DNA of 64,000 nucleotides from Erysipelothrix urinaevulpis. GTDB lineage: Bacteria; Bacillota_I; Bacilli_A; Erysipelotrichales; Erysipelotrichaceae. This document shows, in pieces, positions 44,370-53,280 of the stretch. Position 1 is the stretch's first letter. The number at the start of each line of letters is the position of its first letter. Location: positions 186,001 to 250,000 of the forward strand of contig NZ_WTTB01000002.1 of NCBI RefSeq assembly GCF_009828835.1, given 5' to 3'. Position numbers and translations under genes: made by a program. The notes beneath the pieces were generated by a model, which was not told the DNA's origin, ran no database searches, and saw only the letters and a list, made by a program, of their open reading frames with translations.

Positions 44370-44822
44370 ATGAAGAAAAAAATTACGAATTTAACGTTTT
44401 TAAGTTTGTGTGTCCTTGTTTTAGGCGGATGCAGTCAATCAAAGGATTACAAGGTTTTTAACGATATCAAGACAAAGCATTGGACATGTGCTCATGGTGC
44501 TGAGCAAAGCACCATTGAAATCGAAGGCGAGTATTTATTAATCGAAACTGAGTCAAACCCTAACTCAAAAGATGTCTTAAAACTTAATGAAATGGAAGAA
44601 ACTATATTTGAACTTCAAAGTGTCAATGATCAAGACATTAAGAGACTTTCAAAAAAATACCCAAACATTACATTACAAGCGTATACTGGTGAACTCAACA
44701 TCATGAAAGTTCGATCGAACAAGACAATCGATTTAGCACATGTTAAAAACGATCAACTCAAGGACTTCAAAGAGAATGATTTAGGACATGGCTGCGAACT
44801 AACCGAAACAATCAATCATTAA
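44370..44822 (+). CDS. Predicted lipoprotein of unknown function
   Basis: The start at 44370 follows a GAGGTGG ribosome binding site and gives 150 residues beginning with a lipoprotein signal: MKKKITNLTF, a hydrophobic stretch and the lipobox LGGC with Cys at residue 21. The mature part is small and soluble-looking, with Cys residues in HWTCAHGAEQ and GHGCELTE that might pair. I do not recognise a family. It would be anchored on the outer face of the membrane. It is a single-gene unit between galE and the pilus locus. Confidence 0.75.
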   Translation: MKKKITNLTFLSLCVLVLGGCSQSKDYKVFNDIKTKHWTCAHGAEQSTIEIEGEYLLIETESNPNSKDVLKLNEMEETIFELQSVNDQDIKRLSKKYPNITLQAYTGELNIMKVRSNKTIDLAHVKNDQLKDFKENDLGHGCELTETINH

Positions 44823-44866
44823 AAAAAAGTCTAAAGTTTGAAATGAATCAACTTTAGACTTTTTTA
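44823..44866 (+). terminator. Bidirectional terminator between the lipoprotein and pilin genes
   Basis: A stem of about 15 bp (AAAAAAGTCTAAAGT / ACTTTAGACTTTTTT). The A-run and T-run on its sides let it serve the plus-strand lipoprotein gene and the minus-strand pilB-pilA transcript. Confidence 0.9.
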
Positions 44867-44885
44867 TTACTTCTATTAAATAATC

Positions 44886-44927
44886 TTATTCAGCGGCATC
44901 TTTTGGATACTCACCAGCTCTATCACC
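44886..44927 (-). pseudogene. Remnant of a second pilin C-terminus
   Basis: Thirteen codons plus a stop on the minus strand read GDRAGEYPKDAAE, closely matching the end of the pilin just upstream (DTLGQYPVAKEAKE, sharing D-x-x-G-x-Y-P and an acidic end). At base level the DTLGQYP region aligns with about 14 identities in 20. The fragment has a stop just before it and a different frame from the pilin. The simplest reading is a decayed duplicate or a tail cassette left by recombination. Confidence 0.5.
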
Positions 44928-44958
44928 TTAGTATAAAAAATATACTTTAGAGTTTTTC

Positions 44959-45339
44959 TTATTCCTTTGCTTCTTTAGCAACAGGGTATTGTCCAAGTGT
45001 ATCTTTGTTTTTTGGATCCCCTACTTTTACTTCAATTTTTTTATCTGCACCAATTGTAATGGTTACATTTTTCCAATCGTCAATTCCAACTAAATTACCT
45101 TTTTCTAATTCAGCTTTTAAGTCTGTTTCACTAATAGATTCTTTTTCACTTACAACAAGTGTTGCTGCTGTGTAGACGTTTCTTGCGTTTGCATCATTTT
45201 TTGATTTTTCGGCCTTTTTGTTATACCCCATTAATGATGGAATTAGAATTAATGCTAAGATTGCTAGGATAGCAATAACTACCACTAGTTCAATTAATGT
45301 AAACCCCTCGTCTTTATTGTTATTTTTGATTAGTTTCAT
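44959..45339 (-). CDS. Major type IV pilin (prepilin)
   Basis: A 126-residue prepilin. The leader ends D-E-G and is followed by FTLIELVVVIAILAILALIL, so cleavage is predicted after Gly12 with Glu at +5 of the mature protein, the classic type IV pilin site. The mature pilin has ~114 residues, a long N-terminal helix and a short beta domain without cysteines, ending QYPVAKEAKE. It follows pilB by 23 bases with an AGGAGA ribosome binding site. It is the best candidate for the main pilus subunit because the other prepilin-like proteins are PilV/W/X-like. Confidence 0.9.
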   Translation of the reverse strand: MKLIKNNNKDEGFTLIELVVVIAILAILALILIPSLMGYNKKAEKSKNDANARNVYTAATLVVSEKESISETDLKAELEKGNLVGIDDWKNVTITIGADKKIEVKVGDPKNKDTLGQYPVAKEAKE

Positions 45340-45362
45340 CTTCTATTTTCTCCTCTCTAATC

Positions 45363-47027
45363 TTAAAATAAGTCATTACTAAATAAGATTTTACGCGCTT
45401 CTTCTACGCTGGTATCCCCTCCTTTCAAGACACGTAATACATCATCTTTTAAGAGTCTAGTACCTTGTGATCTGATGTAGTCGTACATCTCTTTATAGCT
45501 GGCGTTTTCCGCAATCATTCCTTGTAAATGTTCATCAATTGGAATGACTTCAAAAACAGCCTTTCGCCCTAAATACCCTGTGTTATTACAGCGCTCACAG
45601 CCTTTCCCTTGATAATACGATAAGATCGAATTATCTTGGAACAAAAGTCGGTCTTCATGGCTTAGACGTCTCTGGACCTTACAGTGAGGACAGTTTTTTC
45701 TAACAAGTCGTTGGGCAATGACCGCTTTAACAGAGGATCCAACCATGTAAGATTCCGTACCCATATCAATTAAACGAGTGACTGAGGACAATGCATCATT
45801 GGTATGAAGTGTCGAAAGAACTAAGTGACCTGTTATCGCCGCTCTAATAGCAATCGATGCTGTTTCAGCATCACGAATCTCCCCAATCATGATGACATCT
45901 GGATCAAGCCTTAAGATTGAACGCAGCCCTTTAGAAAAGGTCAGACCCGCTTTCGCATTAATTCCAACTTGTGAGATACCTTCAAAATTCTTTTCAATCG
46001 GATCTTCGATGGTAATAACCGACTTGTTGGGTGTCGATAATTCACTTAACATGGAATAAAGGGTTGTTGTTTTCCCACTCCCAGTTGGCCCAGTAATTAA
46101 AATAATGCCATTAGGTATCGTAATAATCTTCTTTAGAAATGCTTTAATATCATCATCAATATCAAGCGAATCAATCTCATAACTAATAGATTTCTCATTA
46201 CCTAAAATACGCATAACAACTTTTTCTCCATAATGGGTAGGAATTGTTGCAACACGCATATCAATTCTAGATTCAGCCAATTTAATACTGAAAGCACCAT
46301 CTTGGGGAATTCGTTTTTCTGCAATATTCATTTCTGAAATAATTTTAATACGCGTTATGACTGGATCATGAAATTCGTGTTTAATTTGCATGTATTCTTT
46401 GAGCTCACCATCAATTCGAAATCGAATATTACTAAATGTCTCTTCAGGTTCAATATGAATATCAGAAGCATCCTCAGCATAAGCTGCACTTATAACTGAA
46501 TTAACAAGTTTAACAATTGGCGCTGATTCTACACGGTCTAATAAAGCTTGATCTTCTTCCGACAACTCTAAACCACTTAAAATTTCATTCTCTTGGTTAT
46601 CATAAGAATAAACACGTGTAATGGTTGACTGTATGGATGCTGTTGCTGAAATCACAGGAACAACGTCATAGCCCGTCATCATGGTTAAATCTTCAAAGAC
46701 TTCAAAATCTGTCGGATTATTACTTGCAACATATAAAATTCCATTTTCTACATAAAGCACGACAACATTGTTTTTTCTTGAGTAATCTTCCGTAATTAAG
46801 TCTGAAAACGATTCATTATAAAGACTTAATGGATTATTAACATACTCATACCCTAATTCTGAAGCGATCATTTTTAGTAAATCATTTTCAGTTAGAAACT
46901 GTTCTTTGATCAAAAAACCATCAAGCGTTTCATTTTCACGTCGACATTGCTCAACGATTCTTAATAGTTCTTCTTCATTTAAAACTTTATTTTTTAGTAA
47001 TATTTTCGCAATTAAAGTTCTATTCAT
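45363..47027 (-). CDS. pilB: Type IV pilus assembly ATPase PilB (GspE family)
   Basis: A 554-residue secretion ATPase with an N-terminal MshEN/GspE-N domain (LNEEELLRIVEQCRRENETL and a second repeat-like half). The ATPase core follows: Walker A GPTGSGKTTTLYS (about 315), Asp box, Walker B DPDVIMIGEIRDAETA and His box HLVLSTLHTNDA. A zinc knuckle (CPHC...CERC) is present, as in assembly ATPases of the PilB type and unlike PilT. It powers pilin polymerisation. The start lies only 42 bases from the divergent prepilin peptidase gene, leaving little room for its own promoter. Confidence 0.93.
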   Translation of the reverse strand: MNRTLIAKILLKNKVLNEEELLRIVEQCRRENETLDGFLIKEQFLTENDLLKMIASELGYEYVNNPLSLYNESFSDLITEDYSRKNNVVVLYVENGILYVASNNPTDFEVFEDLTMMTGYDVVPVISATASIQSTITRVYSYDNQENEILSGLELSEEDQALLDRVESAPIVKLVNSVISAAYAEDASDIHIEPEETFSNIRFRIDGELKEYMQIKHEFHDPVITRIKIISEMNIAEKRIPQDGAFSIKLAESRIDMRVATIPTHYGEKVVMRILGNEKSISYEIDSLDIDDDIKAFLKKIITIPNGIILITGPTGSGKTTTLYSMLSELSTPNKSVITIEDPIEKNFEGISQVGINAKAGLTFSKGLRSILRLDPDVIMIGEIRDAETASIAIRAAITGHLVLSTLHTNDALSSVTRLIDMGTESYMVGSSVKAVIAQRLVRKNCPHCKVQRRLSHEDRLLFQDNSILSYYQGKGCERCNNTGYLGRKAVFEVIPIDEHLQGMIAENASYKEMYDYIRSQGTRLLKDDVLRVLKGGDTSVEEARKILFSNDLF

Positions 47028-47042
47028 TTTTTCCGCCTTTCT

Positions 47043-47051
47043 TGGTATACT
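47043..47051 (+). promoter_or_regulatory. Extended -10 promoter of the prepilin peptidase gene
   Basis: TTGGTATACT (TG-n-TATACT at 47046-47051) lies in the 42-base gap and would start transcription about 12 bases before the pilD ATG. There is no clear -35. Confidence 0.5.
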
Positions 47052-47069
47052 TACTTAGAGGTGATGTAA

Positions 47070-47807
47070 ATGCTAAGCGCATTTTTTGTATTTGGATTGA
47101 TCATCGGATCATTCCTAGGAGTATTAATTATTAGAATTCCAGAAGGACGAGATTTTGTCCATGGTCATTCAGAATGTGATTTCTGTAAAACACAATTGAA
47201 AGCCATTGATTTAATTCCAGTCCTTTCATTCCTTATGAATAAAGGTCAATGTCGTTACTGTAAACAAACACTCAGTCATCGATATCTCATTCTTGAATTA
47301 TTAACTGGATTCACATTTGCCCTTGTGGCCGCAAACGAACCAGCCATAATTCCATTAATTCTAAACCTAATCTTTGTTTCATTATTGATTGTGATTGCTT
47401 ATATCGATCTTGATACGATGTTAATTTATGATCGTTTCCATCTTTACCTGATCCTTTTAGCCTTATTGAAATTAATCAATAGTCCAAACAATTGGAAAGT
47501 CCATATATTGGGTGCTGTCGTTGTGAGTTTCCCTTACTATATTCTTGCGAAATTAACGAAAGGAATTGGAATGGGAGATGTTAAATTAACAATTAGTGCA
47601 GGACTCTATCTTGGATTTCCAAATATCCTTGTCGCATTTTTAGTTGCACTTATCATTGCAGGCATTCATGCAATTTCAATGATTATCACAAAGAAAGCTT
47701 CTTTAAAAACTAAAATACCCTATGGACCCTATCTTGTCATTGGCTTTATCATTGCCTTAACCCATGGTCCAGCGTTAATTCAATGGTATTTGAACATTTT
47801 ATTTTGA
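47070..47807 (+). CDS. pilD: Prepilin peptidase PilD/ComC
   Basis: A 245-residue A24-family membrane aspartic protease. It starts with the FxxGxxIGSFLGVLIIRIPE motif, has the zinc-binding cytoplasmic loop with two CxxC pairs (CDFC and CRYC), about seven membrane segments, and the two catalytic Asp sites, AYIDLDTMLIYD and GMGDVKL. It cleaves and usually N-methylates the prepilins of this locus. It is inverted relative to all other pilus genes and overlaps the pilO-like gene tail to tail by 9 bp. Confidence 0.95.
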   Translation: MLSAFFVFGLIIGSFLGVLIIRIPEGRDFVHGHSECDFCKTQLKAIDLIPVLSFLMNKGQCRYCKQTLSHRYLILELLTGFTFALVAANEPAIIPLILNLIFVSLLIVIAYIDLDTMLIYDRFHLYLILLALLKLINSPNNWKVHILGAVVVSFPYYILAKLTKGIGMGDVKLTISAGLYLGFPNILVAFLVALIIAGIHAISMIITKKASLKTKIPYGPYLVIGFIIALTHGPALIQWYLNILF

Positions 47808-48494
47808 ATCTTTATCCGACTGGCTCTTTTGAACACTCATATCGAGTGTTTTTTTATTTAATATTTTATCAATCGAATATACTTCAATATTCATAGAAAC
47901 CGTTTTATTTTCATAATCATACTCGAACTCATCGATATAGATTGTTTCTTTTTCACTATACAAATCATCCATAAATAACGCTAAATTTTTAATATTACCT
48001 TTAGCCACAAGTTTCATCGGATGTTGGATAACTTCATAATCCGCAATCGCATCTTCATCATCAGAACCTGTTTGTTTGTTAATTTTATTTATTTCATCTC
48101 TAAGTTCATATTTTATTGACCCTTGAGGATATTTGATTTCAGGATAAGTTGCGACATCCTCTTGATAATCAATTTCTAAAATTTCCAAATCTCTATTCTT
48201 TGCATAATTATTCAGATTAATATCAAACCATTCGGTTTTAACCGGATCAGATATTTCACTTAAACTTTTATGGATTTCTTTTTCAACCTCTTTAATATCA
48301 CCAAGATATTTTTTATTTTGAGCAATGGTATTCGACATGGTTATTTGTTCAACCTCTAAATTGGAGACGGTATCAGACAAAACTTCATTCTCTGCTTTTA
48401 GTGGAAAAACTAATAACGTAAACCCACCCACAAGGATGACAATCATCGACAATACCAAAAGCAATACTTTTTCTCTAAACGTAACTTTCGCCAT
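47799..48494 (-). CDS. PilO-like type IV pilus alignment protein
   Basis: A 231-residue inner-membrane-type protein: short cytoplasmic tail, one membrane segment (about 9-28), a coiled coil (LSDTVSNLEVEQITMSNTIA), then a ferredoxin-like domain that ends in paired strands (IDEFEYDYENKTVSMNIEVY). This is the PilO/GspM layout. With PilM- and PilN-like proteins upstream it would link the ATPase and platform to the outside. Sequence similarity in this family is low, so the call relies on topology and gene order. The start overlaps the upstream stop (TAATG). Confidence 0.75.
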   Translation of the reverse strand: MAKVTFREKVLLLVLSMIVILVGGFTLLVFPLKAENEVLSDTVSNLEVEQITMSNTIAQNKKYLGDIKEVEKEIHKSLSEISDPVKTEWFDINLNNYAKNRDLEILEIDYQEDVATYPEIKYPQGSIKYELRDEINKINKQTGSDDEDAIADYEVIQHPMKLVAKGNIKNLALFMDDLYSEKETIYIDEFEYDYENKTVSMNIEVYSIDKILNKKTLDMSVQKSQSDKDSK

Positions 48495-49096
48495 TAGTAT
48501 CCTCCTTCCAAGTTAATCACAATAACCCCTTCATAAACCTCTACACTTTCAGTTTTTTCATCATCTATCTTCGATTTTTCACTTTTGATGATTTTCTTAA
48601 ATCCTTTGTACTCCAGTGACAAATGAGGCACTTTGTTTTTAAGGTTATGTGCAAACAATGCAGGCGCATCGATTTGATTGGTATAATACTCAATCGTCAC
48701 TTCCCCCTCTTTCATCTCAACGTTAGTTAAATGAACACTGTGTGGTTGTGAATTTTTAATTTGAGCAAATAAACTTGGATTATAACGGTTCTTATCCTTC
48801 AAGACTTTGTTCACTGACCCAATTTTTTCATTCAATTCATTGCGGGCATCAATGAGTTTTTTATTCTGTTGTGCTGTTTTAAACTTCTTTTGATTTTCCT
48901 TTGATTCTAGATATAAACGCAAATCTTCTTCCTGATTCAACAAACGATTGTTGCTTATTTTTTGCGTGGCGAAAAAGAATAAGACAATGATTAATGAAGC
49001 AATGATTAACATCGTCGCCACTTGTTTAAACGGAAAGGGCCGATCTTCTTTGTTAAGATCTAGATATTCTAGATACAGGTTTACGCGATCTTTCAT
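48494..49096 (-). CDS. PilN-like type IV pilus assembly protein
   Basis: About 200 residues: an N-terminal cytoplasmic segment beginning MKDRVNLYLEYLDLNK, which resembles the PilM-binding INLLP-type motif region, one membrane segment (TMLIIASLIIVLFFFA), a coiled coil and a small alpha/beta domain. The ATG at 49096 makes an ATGA overlap with the pilM-like stop; an in-frame ATG 16 codons earlier lies within pilM. PilN normally binds PilM and dimerises with PilO. Confidence 0.75.
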   Translation of the reverse strand: MKDRVNLYLEYLDLNKEDRPFPFKQVATMLIIASLIIVLFFFATQKISNNRLLNQEEDLRLYLESKENQKKFKTAQQNKKLIDARNELNEKIGSVNKVLKDKNRYNPSLFAQIKNSQPHSVHLTNVEMKEGEVTIEYYTNQIDAPALFAHNLKNKVPHLSLEYKGFKKIIKSEKSKIDDEKTESVEVYEGVIVINLEGGY

Positions 49097-49977
49097 AAAA
49101 TTGCCCCGATACCATTCATATGTTCTAAGATCGATTTTTGACACGGTAAGATGACTTTTTCATAGTCGAAAAATTCGTTACTTAACGTAAGATTTTGATC
49201 AAATCGTGCTTTTAATAAATCTAATCGTTCAAGTTCTCCCATCATGATGACTTTTTCAATTTGAGTTCCATTTTCTTCTAAAACTGCGGCCGACATCAAT
49301 TTAATGAGTTGTTCAACACGCGTAACATCATCACTATCTTGGAAATTAGTCTTATAGATTGTTCTAAGTGCTACAAATTTTTCATCCATAAATAAATAGA
49401 ACCGAGTAAATTCACGATAAAAATCACCAATCAATAAAGGTTTGTCGCCTAAGACAACCGTCCGTTCAGATAAAAGAGAAATCATTGCAGTGGGTCCTGT
49501 AACGATCGATTTAATTTTTATATCAAAACTCAAGCTCCATGTTTCCAATTCTTTTATATCATTAAAACGAACTGCCACCGCCATCACACGTTCAAAAGGT
49601 GTATCTCCTTTTGTAAAACTATCCAGTTTCATAAAATCAACAACGTAATCACCCGTAAGATTTAACTTCATTCTTAGTTCGTTTTTAATAATATTTAACA
49701 TTCTTTTTCGATCCATTTGAGGAACATCTAGTTCTTTTGAAATTCCCTGTTTATTATTTAAAACAAAGGTCGCATAACGCTCCACAATGTTTCGTTGTTC
49801 GAATTCATGTTTGATTAAATCTGTAACGATTGGGTCAGTATAGTGCAACATTTCATTTTTATCTCCAGTAGGAATTTCGATTCGAAAATGATTGATAACA
49901 TCAACCTGTCCCCCAACTCTTGTTTTTGTATGAACAAAGGATAAACTCTCTTCTCTTATTTCAATTACAAGTGCCAT
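49093..49977 (-). CDS. PilM-like actin-fold pilus assembly protein
   Basis: A 294-residue cytoplasmic protein. The start MALVIEIREESLSFVHTK resembles the phosphate-1 strand of the actin/FtsA fold, and the central DRKRMLNIIKNELRMKL is like the PilM segment between subdomains. Order pilM-pilN-pilO and position after pilC support the call; the nucleotide-binding motifs are degenerate, so ATP binding is uncertain. It is co-translated with pilN through an ATGA overlap. Confidence 0.75.
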   Translation of the reverse strand: MALVIEIREESLSFVHTKTRVGGQVDVINHFRIEIPTGDKNEMLHYTDPIVTDLIKHEFEQRNIVERYATFVLNNKQGISKELDVPQMDRKRMLNIIKNELRMKLNLTGDYVVDFMKLDSFTKGDTPFERVMAVAVRFNDIKELETWSLSFDIKIKSIVTGPTAMISLLSERTVVLGDKPLLIGDFYREFTRFYLFMDEKFVALRTIYKTNFQDSDDVTRVEQLIKLMSAAVLEENGTQIEKVIMMGELERLDLLKARFDQNLTLSNEFFDYEKVILPCQKSILEHMNGIGAIL

Positions 49978-49992
49978 TCTTCATCTTCCTTT

Positions 49993-51177
49993 CTACTGAA
50001 CCGAGTCGTACATTTTAAGAATTGGTTGCATAATGGATAGAACAATAAACGCAATCATAACACCCATTACAACAATCATCACCGGTTCAAGCAAACTCAC
50101 TATTCTTTCAATTGCTGCATCTGCTTCTTGATCAAAATAAACAGATATCTTCTTTAATACACCATCCAAATCTCCTGTTTCTTCACCAATTTTCATCATG
50201 GACGAAAGCATCGGATCAAACTCTTCAATACTGTCAAGTGACTTCGAGATACTTTGACCATGACTAACCTCAACCTCAACTTCATTAAGTCGTTTTTCAA
50301 AATAAGCATTATTCAGCGTTGTGGCTGCTAGACTAATCATTTCTAAGGTCGAAACACCTTGAGAATAAAGCGACGCAAACGACCGCGCTAAACGAGCAGA
50401 GTAAATGGTTCTTAAGGGCTTACCAAGCACGGGCAAATAGAGTAAATTACGATGGATTTTCCGTCTGATTCGCGGGGTATCATATAACACTTTAAATAGA
50501 ACGATCATTCCAATTAGCAAAATAATAACCAACCACCAATACTTCAATATAAAATTCGAAACCGCATATAAAAATGCTGTCGTTGCTGGCAAGTCCTCAC
50601 TTGGAAAACTACTGGTAATTCGCGGTAAAACAAAAACCACAAGTGTTAAGACAATCGCCATCGAGACAATTAATAATATAATTGGATACGTTGCAGCTGC
50701 TTTAATTTTGTCCCGTGTTTTTTTATTTTTCTCATAGTGATCTGACATTGTCCGAAGACTCCCTTCAAGATCACCACCAATTTCTCCAGAACGTACCATA
50801 CTGATTAATAAATCATCAAAAATCCCTTCCTGCATTTCCATGGATGTTGATAAAGAATTACCTTTCTGAACACTTTCAAGCAAATCTCGATAAATAATCC
50901 GTTCATTTTGATTTGTAACCTTCGCTTGAATTAAGTCAAGCGATGTCGGTAAATCAACCCCTGCTGAGAGCATCGTACTGAGCTGGTAACAAAATATCGA
51001 AGCGATTTTTAAATTAAACTTTCCTTTACTGCTACTTGTTTTGTAATGTTCCTCAAAGGATAACAAGTAAGATCCTTCTTTATCTAAAATATCAAGAAGT
51101 AACCGTTCATTATCCGCTGTAATAAAACGCTTTGTTTCTTTGCCATCTTTTGTTATATATTTGACTTCATAGTTCAT
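49993..51177 (-). CDS. pilC: Type IV pilus platform protein PilC (GspF family)
   Basis: A 394-residue inner-membrane platform protein with two GspF domains. The first is marked by FCYQLSTMLSAGVDLPTSLDL, the second by ARSFASLYSQGVSTLEMISL and GEETGDLDGVLKKIS. Membrane segments are AAATYPIILLIVSMAIVLTL, a central one and a C-terminal one (VMIVVMGVMIAFIVLSIM). It is thought to be rotated by PilB to insert pilins. It starts at a TAATG overlap with the PilX-like gene. Confidence 0.93.
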   Translation of the reverse strand: MNYEVKYITKDGKETKRFITADNERLLLDILDKEGSYLLSFEEHYKTSSSKGKFNLKIASIFCYQLSTMLSAGVDLPTSLDLIQAKVTNQNERIIYRDLLESVQKGNSLSTSMEMQEGIFDDLLISMVRSGEIGGDLEGSLRTMSDHYEKNKKTRDKIKAAATYPIILLIVSMAIVLTLVVFVLPRITSSFPSEDLPATTAFLYAVSNFILKYWWLVIILLIGMIVLFKVLYDTPRIRRKIHRNLLYLPVLGKPLRTIYSARLARSFASLYSQGVSTLEMISLAATTLNNAYFEKRLNEVEVEVSHGQSISKSLDSIEEFDPMLSSMMKIGEETGDLDGVLKKISVYFDQEADAAIERIVSLLEPVMIVVMGVMIAFIVLSIMQPILKMYDSVQ

Positions 51178-52883
51178 TATTCCACCTCCCTAATCGGACC
51201 ATAGTCAATAACTTTTTGATCAAAAGCACCACCTGTTCCTGGCTCAGGATTCGCATTATCTTCTGTTTGAAGTTGTGACAGGATATGTAAAACAGTCGGA
51301 GGCAGTGAATTCAATATATCGGGATCATGACGAATTGTAGATCCTGACCCTGAATTATAAAACTCATTTACATAAACAAACCCATTAATCCGTACCCCTT
51401 CAGTTCTTAATTTTGTATAAGGTGCAAAAATAAAAACTCTACGTTCGTCTTCATCTAATGGACCATGATTAATCGTATTATGTAAAAACTGCATTTCACT
51501 CATACTTTTGCCATCAAGAGCATCCCTTCCTAAACTCACAATATTATACGATGCTTTCGAACTATCTTTGATGGATGCGTGAATGTAGTTAGCAATAAAA
51601 GAAGCTGATATATATCCACCTTGTTCTTTCCCTTTTATTTCGAATTGTTTATCTCCTTCAACAATTAAAACCAAACCATTTCTTCCTTGACTTTCATGGG
51701 CAAAGGTAAAAGGATTAAAGACTAAACGCTCAATGCCATCATAAGCTGGATGATCTGAATTTGTATAAATTGTTAAACTCCCAGAACCTTTAACTGTCAA
51801 TACACCTTCTACTTTAAAATCATCAACGACCAATGAAACATGCTTATCTCCAACATTAATGATTAAAGAAGAATTATGAATACTATCGTAAAGACTTTCG
51901 ACATGAAATTTTTTTAGATAATAAGAATCCTTACTTAAGTCCAATTGACCTTGACCATAACTCCAAATCAACTCTTCGTGTTCTAATTGATAAGGAGGAT
52001 TTGTTAAATAACTCGCAGTATTTTTAATCAGTTTAATATCTTTTTCGGAAAGAGTAGAAGTGGTCTTGGGGCGATTTGGAAATTCAAATTGTGGCTCAAT
52101 GATTTTCATTTCACTTCCCTTAATGTGTTCTCGGTATTTTTTATTTAAATATGTCCCCTGAATGCCACCCAATGATTGATAAAATTCTTCTGTACTTTTA
52201 TCCGTTCCATGAAACAGGTAGGATTCCTTGTCCTGGTAACTAATCAGCCGTGACTCACTGTTAAACCGTATATCATTTTTGCTGTAGTTATCATTCATAA
52301 AAAAGAGACTTCCTTGAATCTGTGTTGCGAAAAACTCAGCTTTACTCTTCACTACTAGCCCATACTTATGTAAGAAGTTTAAGTCGTTTTTTCCATTGTT
52401 TTCTAAGGAAGCACGTACATCTTTCAATGTTTGTTTAACAACACGTGTCTCATCGCCAAGCGTTGCAGATGAGACTAAAACAAATTCATCGCTTACCTCA
52501 TCAATGGATTCAAAGGTAAAATTAAGATCAGCATTCTTTTTTTCTAAATCAACCTGGTTTCTAACCCTTGTGGTTAACTCAGTTTCTAAATATGCTGCAA
52601 ATTCAGTAATATCTAGTTTTAGGAGTTTACGAATTTCAGGCGTCGTTAAATCTGAAAAGTAATCGACCATTTTATCGGTATATTCATGAATGCCTGCTTC
52701 AGCTAGATAGTAAGCAGAGTGAAACTCATTTTCCTTGTTCGATTTCTCATAATTACTAAACGCCATTGCGCTTGACGTTGTTAGGACAATAATCAAAAAT
52801 AAAAAGACAATTACAACGGACAATAAGATAGAACCCTCATCTGCTTGCCGTTTGTGCTTGCCTAAAATAAATTGTTTGTTCAT
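51177..52883 (-). CDS. Large PilX-like minor pilin with beta-helix-like C-terminus
   Basis: A 568-residue protein. The N-terminus has a basic leader, D-E-G and a hydrophobic helix (SILLSVVIVFLFLIIVLTTS) ending in NEFHSAYYLAEAGIHEY, the A-x-x-A-E-A-G pattern of PilX N-domains. The Glu normally at +5 is absent. Residues ~340-540 carry short repeated strands (GVLTVKGSGSLTIYT, GLVLIVEGDKQFEIKG, YISASFIANYI, INGFVYVNEFYNS) like the beta-helical DUF7305-type domain of large PilX proteins. It may cap the pilus or act as an adhesin. The ATG at 52883 follows GGAGGGG; the frame overlaps the PilW-like gene by 47 bp. Confidence 0.75.
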   Translation of the reverse strand: MNKQFILGKHKRQADEGSILLSVVIVFLFLIIVLTTSSAMAFSNYEKSNKENEFHSAYYLAEAGIHEYTDKMVDYFSDLTTPEIRKLLKLDITEFAAYLETELTTRVRNQVDLEKKNADLNFTFESIDEVSDEFVLVSSATLGDETRVVKQTLKDVRASLENNGKNDLNFLHKYGLVVKSKAEFFATQIQGSLFFMNDNYSKNDIRFNSESRLISYQDKESYLFHGTDKSTEEFYQSLGGIQGTYLNKKYREHIKGSEMKIIEPQFEFPNRPKTTSTLSEKDIKLIKNTASYLTNPPYQLEHEELIWSYGQGQLDLSKDSYYLKKFHVESLYDSIHNSSLIINVGDKHVSLVVDDFKVEGVLTVKGSGSLTIYTNSDHPAYDGIERLVFNPFTFAHESQGRNGLVLIVEGDKQFEIKGKEQGGYISASFIANYIHASIKDSSKASYNIVSLGRDALDGKSMSEMQFLHNTINHGPLDEDERRVFIFAPYTKLRTEGVRINGFVYVNEFYNSGSGSTIRHDPDILNSLPPTVLHILSQLQTEDNANPEPGTGGAFDQKVIDYGPIREVE

Positions 52884-53280
52884 ATTTTTCCCCTCCACTA
52901 TCTTCAATCATTATCATAAACCCTTTATTTTCAAGTGTTTTTATTTGAAAGTCATTGACCTCATCAATTAGAAATGAACCTTGACGAAATACAGAGTTGT
53001 TCTTAAAGCAATATTCTATGCTTGAACTATCAACTGAATCTGTCAAGTCATAACATGTTCCATTATTAGTTAAGGTTAACTCTTGAGAACTTTTACGAAT
53101 ATCCGTGTCGATTATATGACTCACTAGACGCACACTTTCCGTTCGTTTTTGAAGTGCTTCATTTTTTTTGTTGCTTTTATGACTTGTAAGAAAGACTGAC
53201 ATCAAAAGTAAACCAACAACCGAGATTAAAGCCATGACAATCACAAGTTCCAATAATGTAAATCCTTCTTTTTTATTCAT
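52837..53280 (-). CDS. PilW-like minor prepilin
   Basis: A 147-residue prepilin with a canonical cleavage site: MNKKEG / FTLLELVIVMALISVVGLLL, Glu at +5. The rest is a small pseudopilin domain with two Cys (GTCYDLT and IEYCFKN) that could form a disulfide. The ATG at 53280 has AAGG seven bases upstream inside the PilV tail. It overlaps both neighbours, so PilV, PilW and PilX are made together, probably as the priming tip complex. Confidence 0.85.
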   Translation of the reverse strand: MNKKEGFTLLELVIVMALISVVGLLLMSVFLTSHKSNKKNEALQKRTESVRLVSHIIDTDIRKSSQELTLTNNGTCYDLTDSVDSSSIEYCFKNNSVFRQGSFLIDEVNDFQIKTLENKGFMIMIEDSGGEKYEQTIYFRQAQTASR

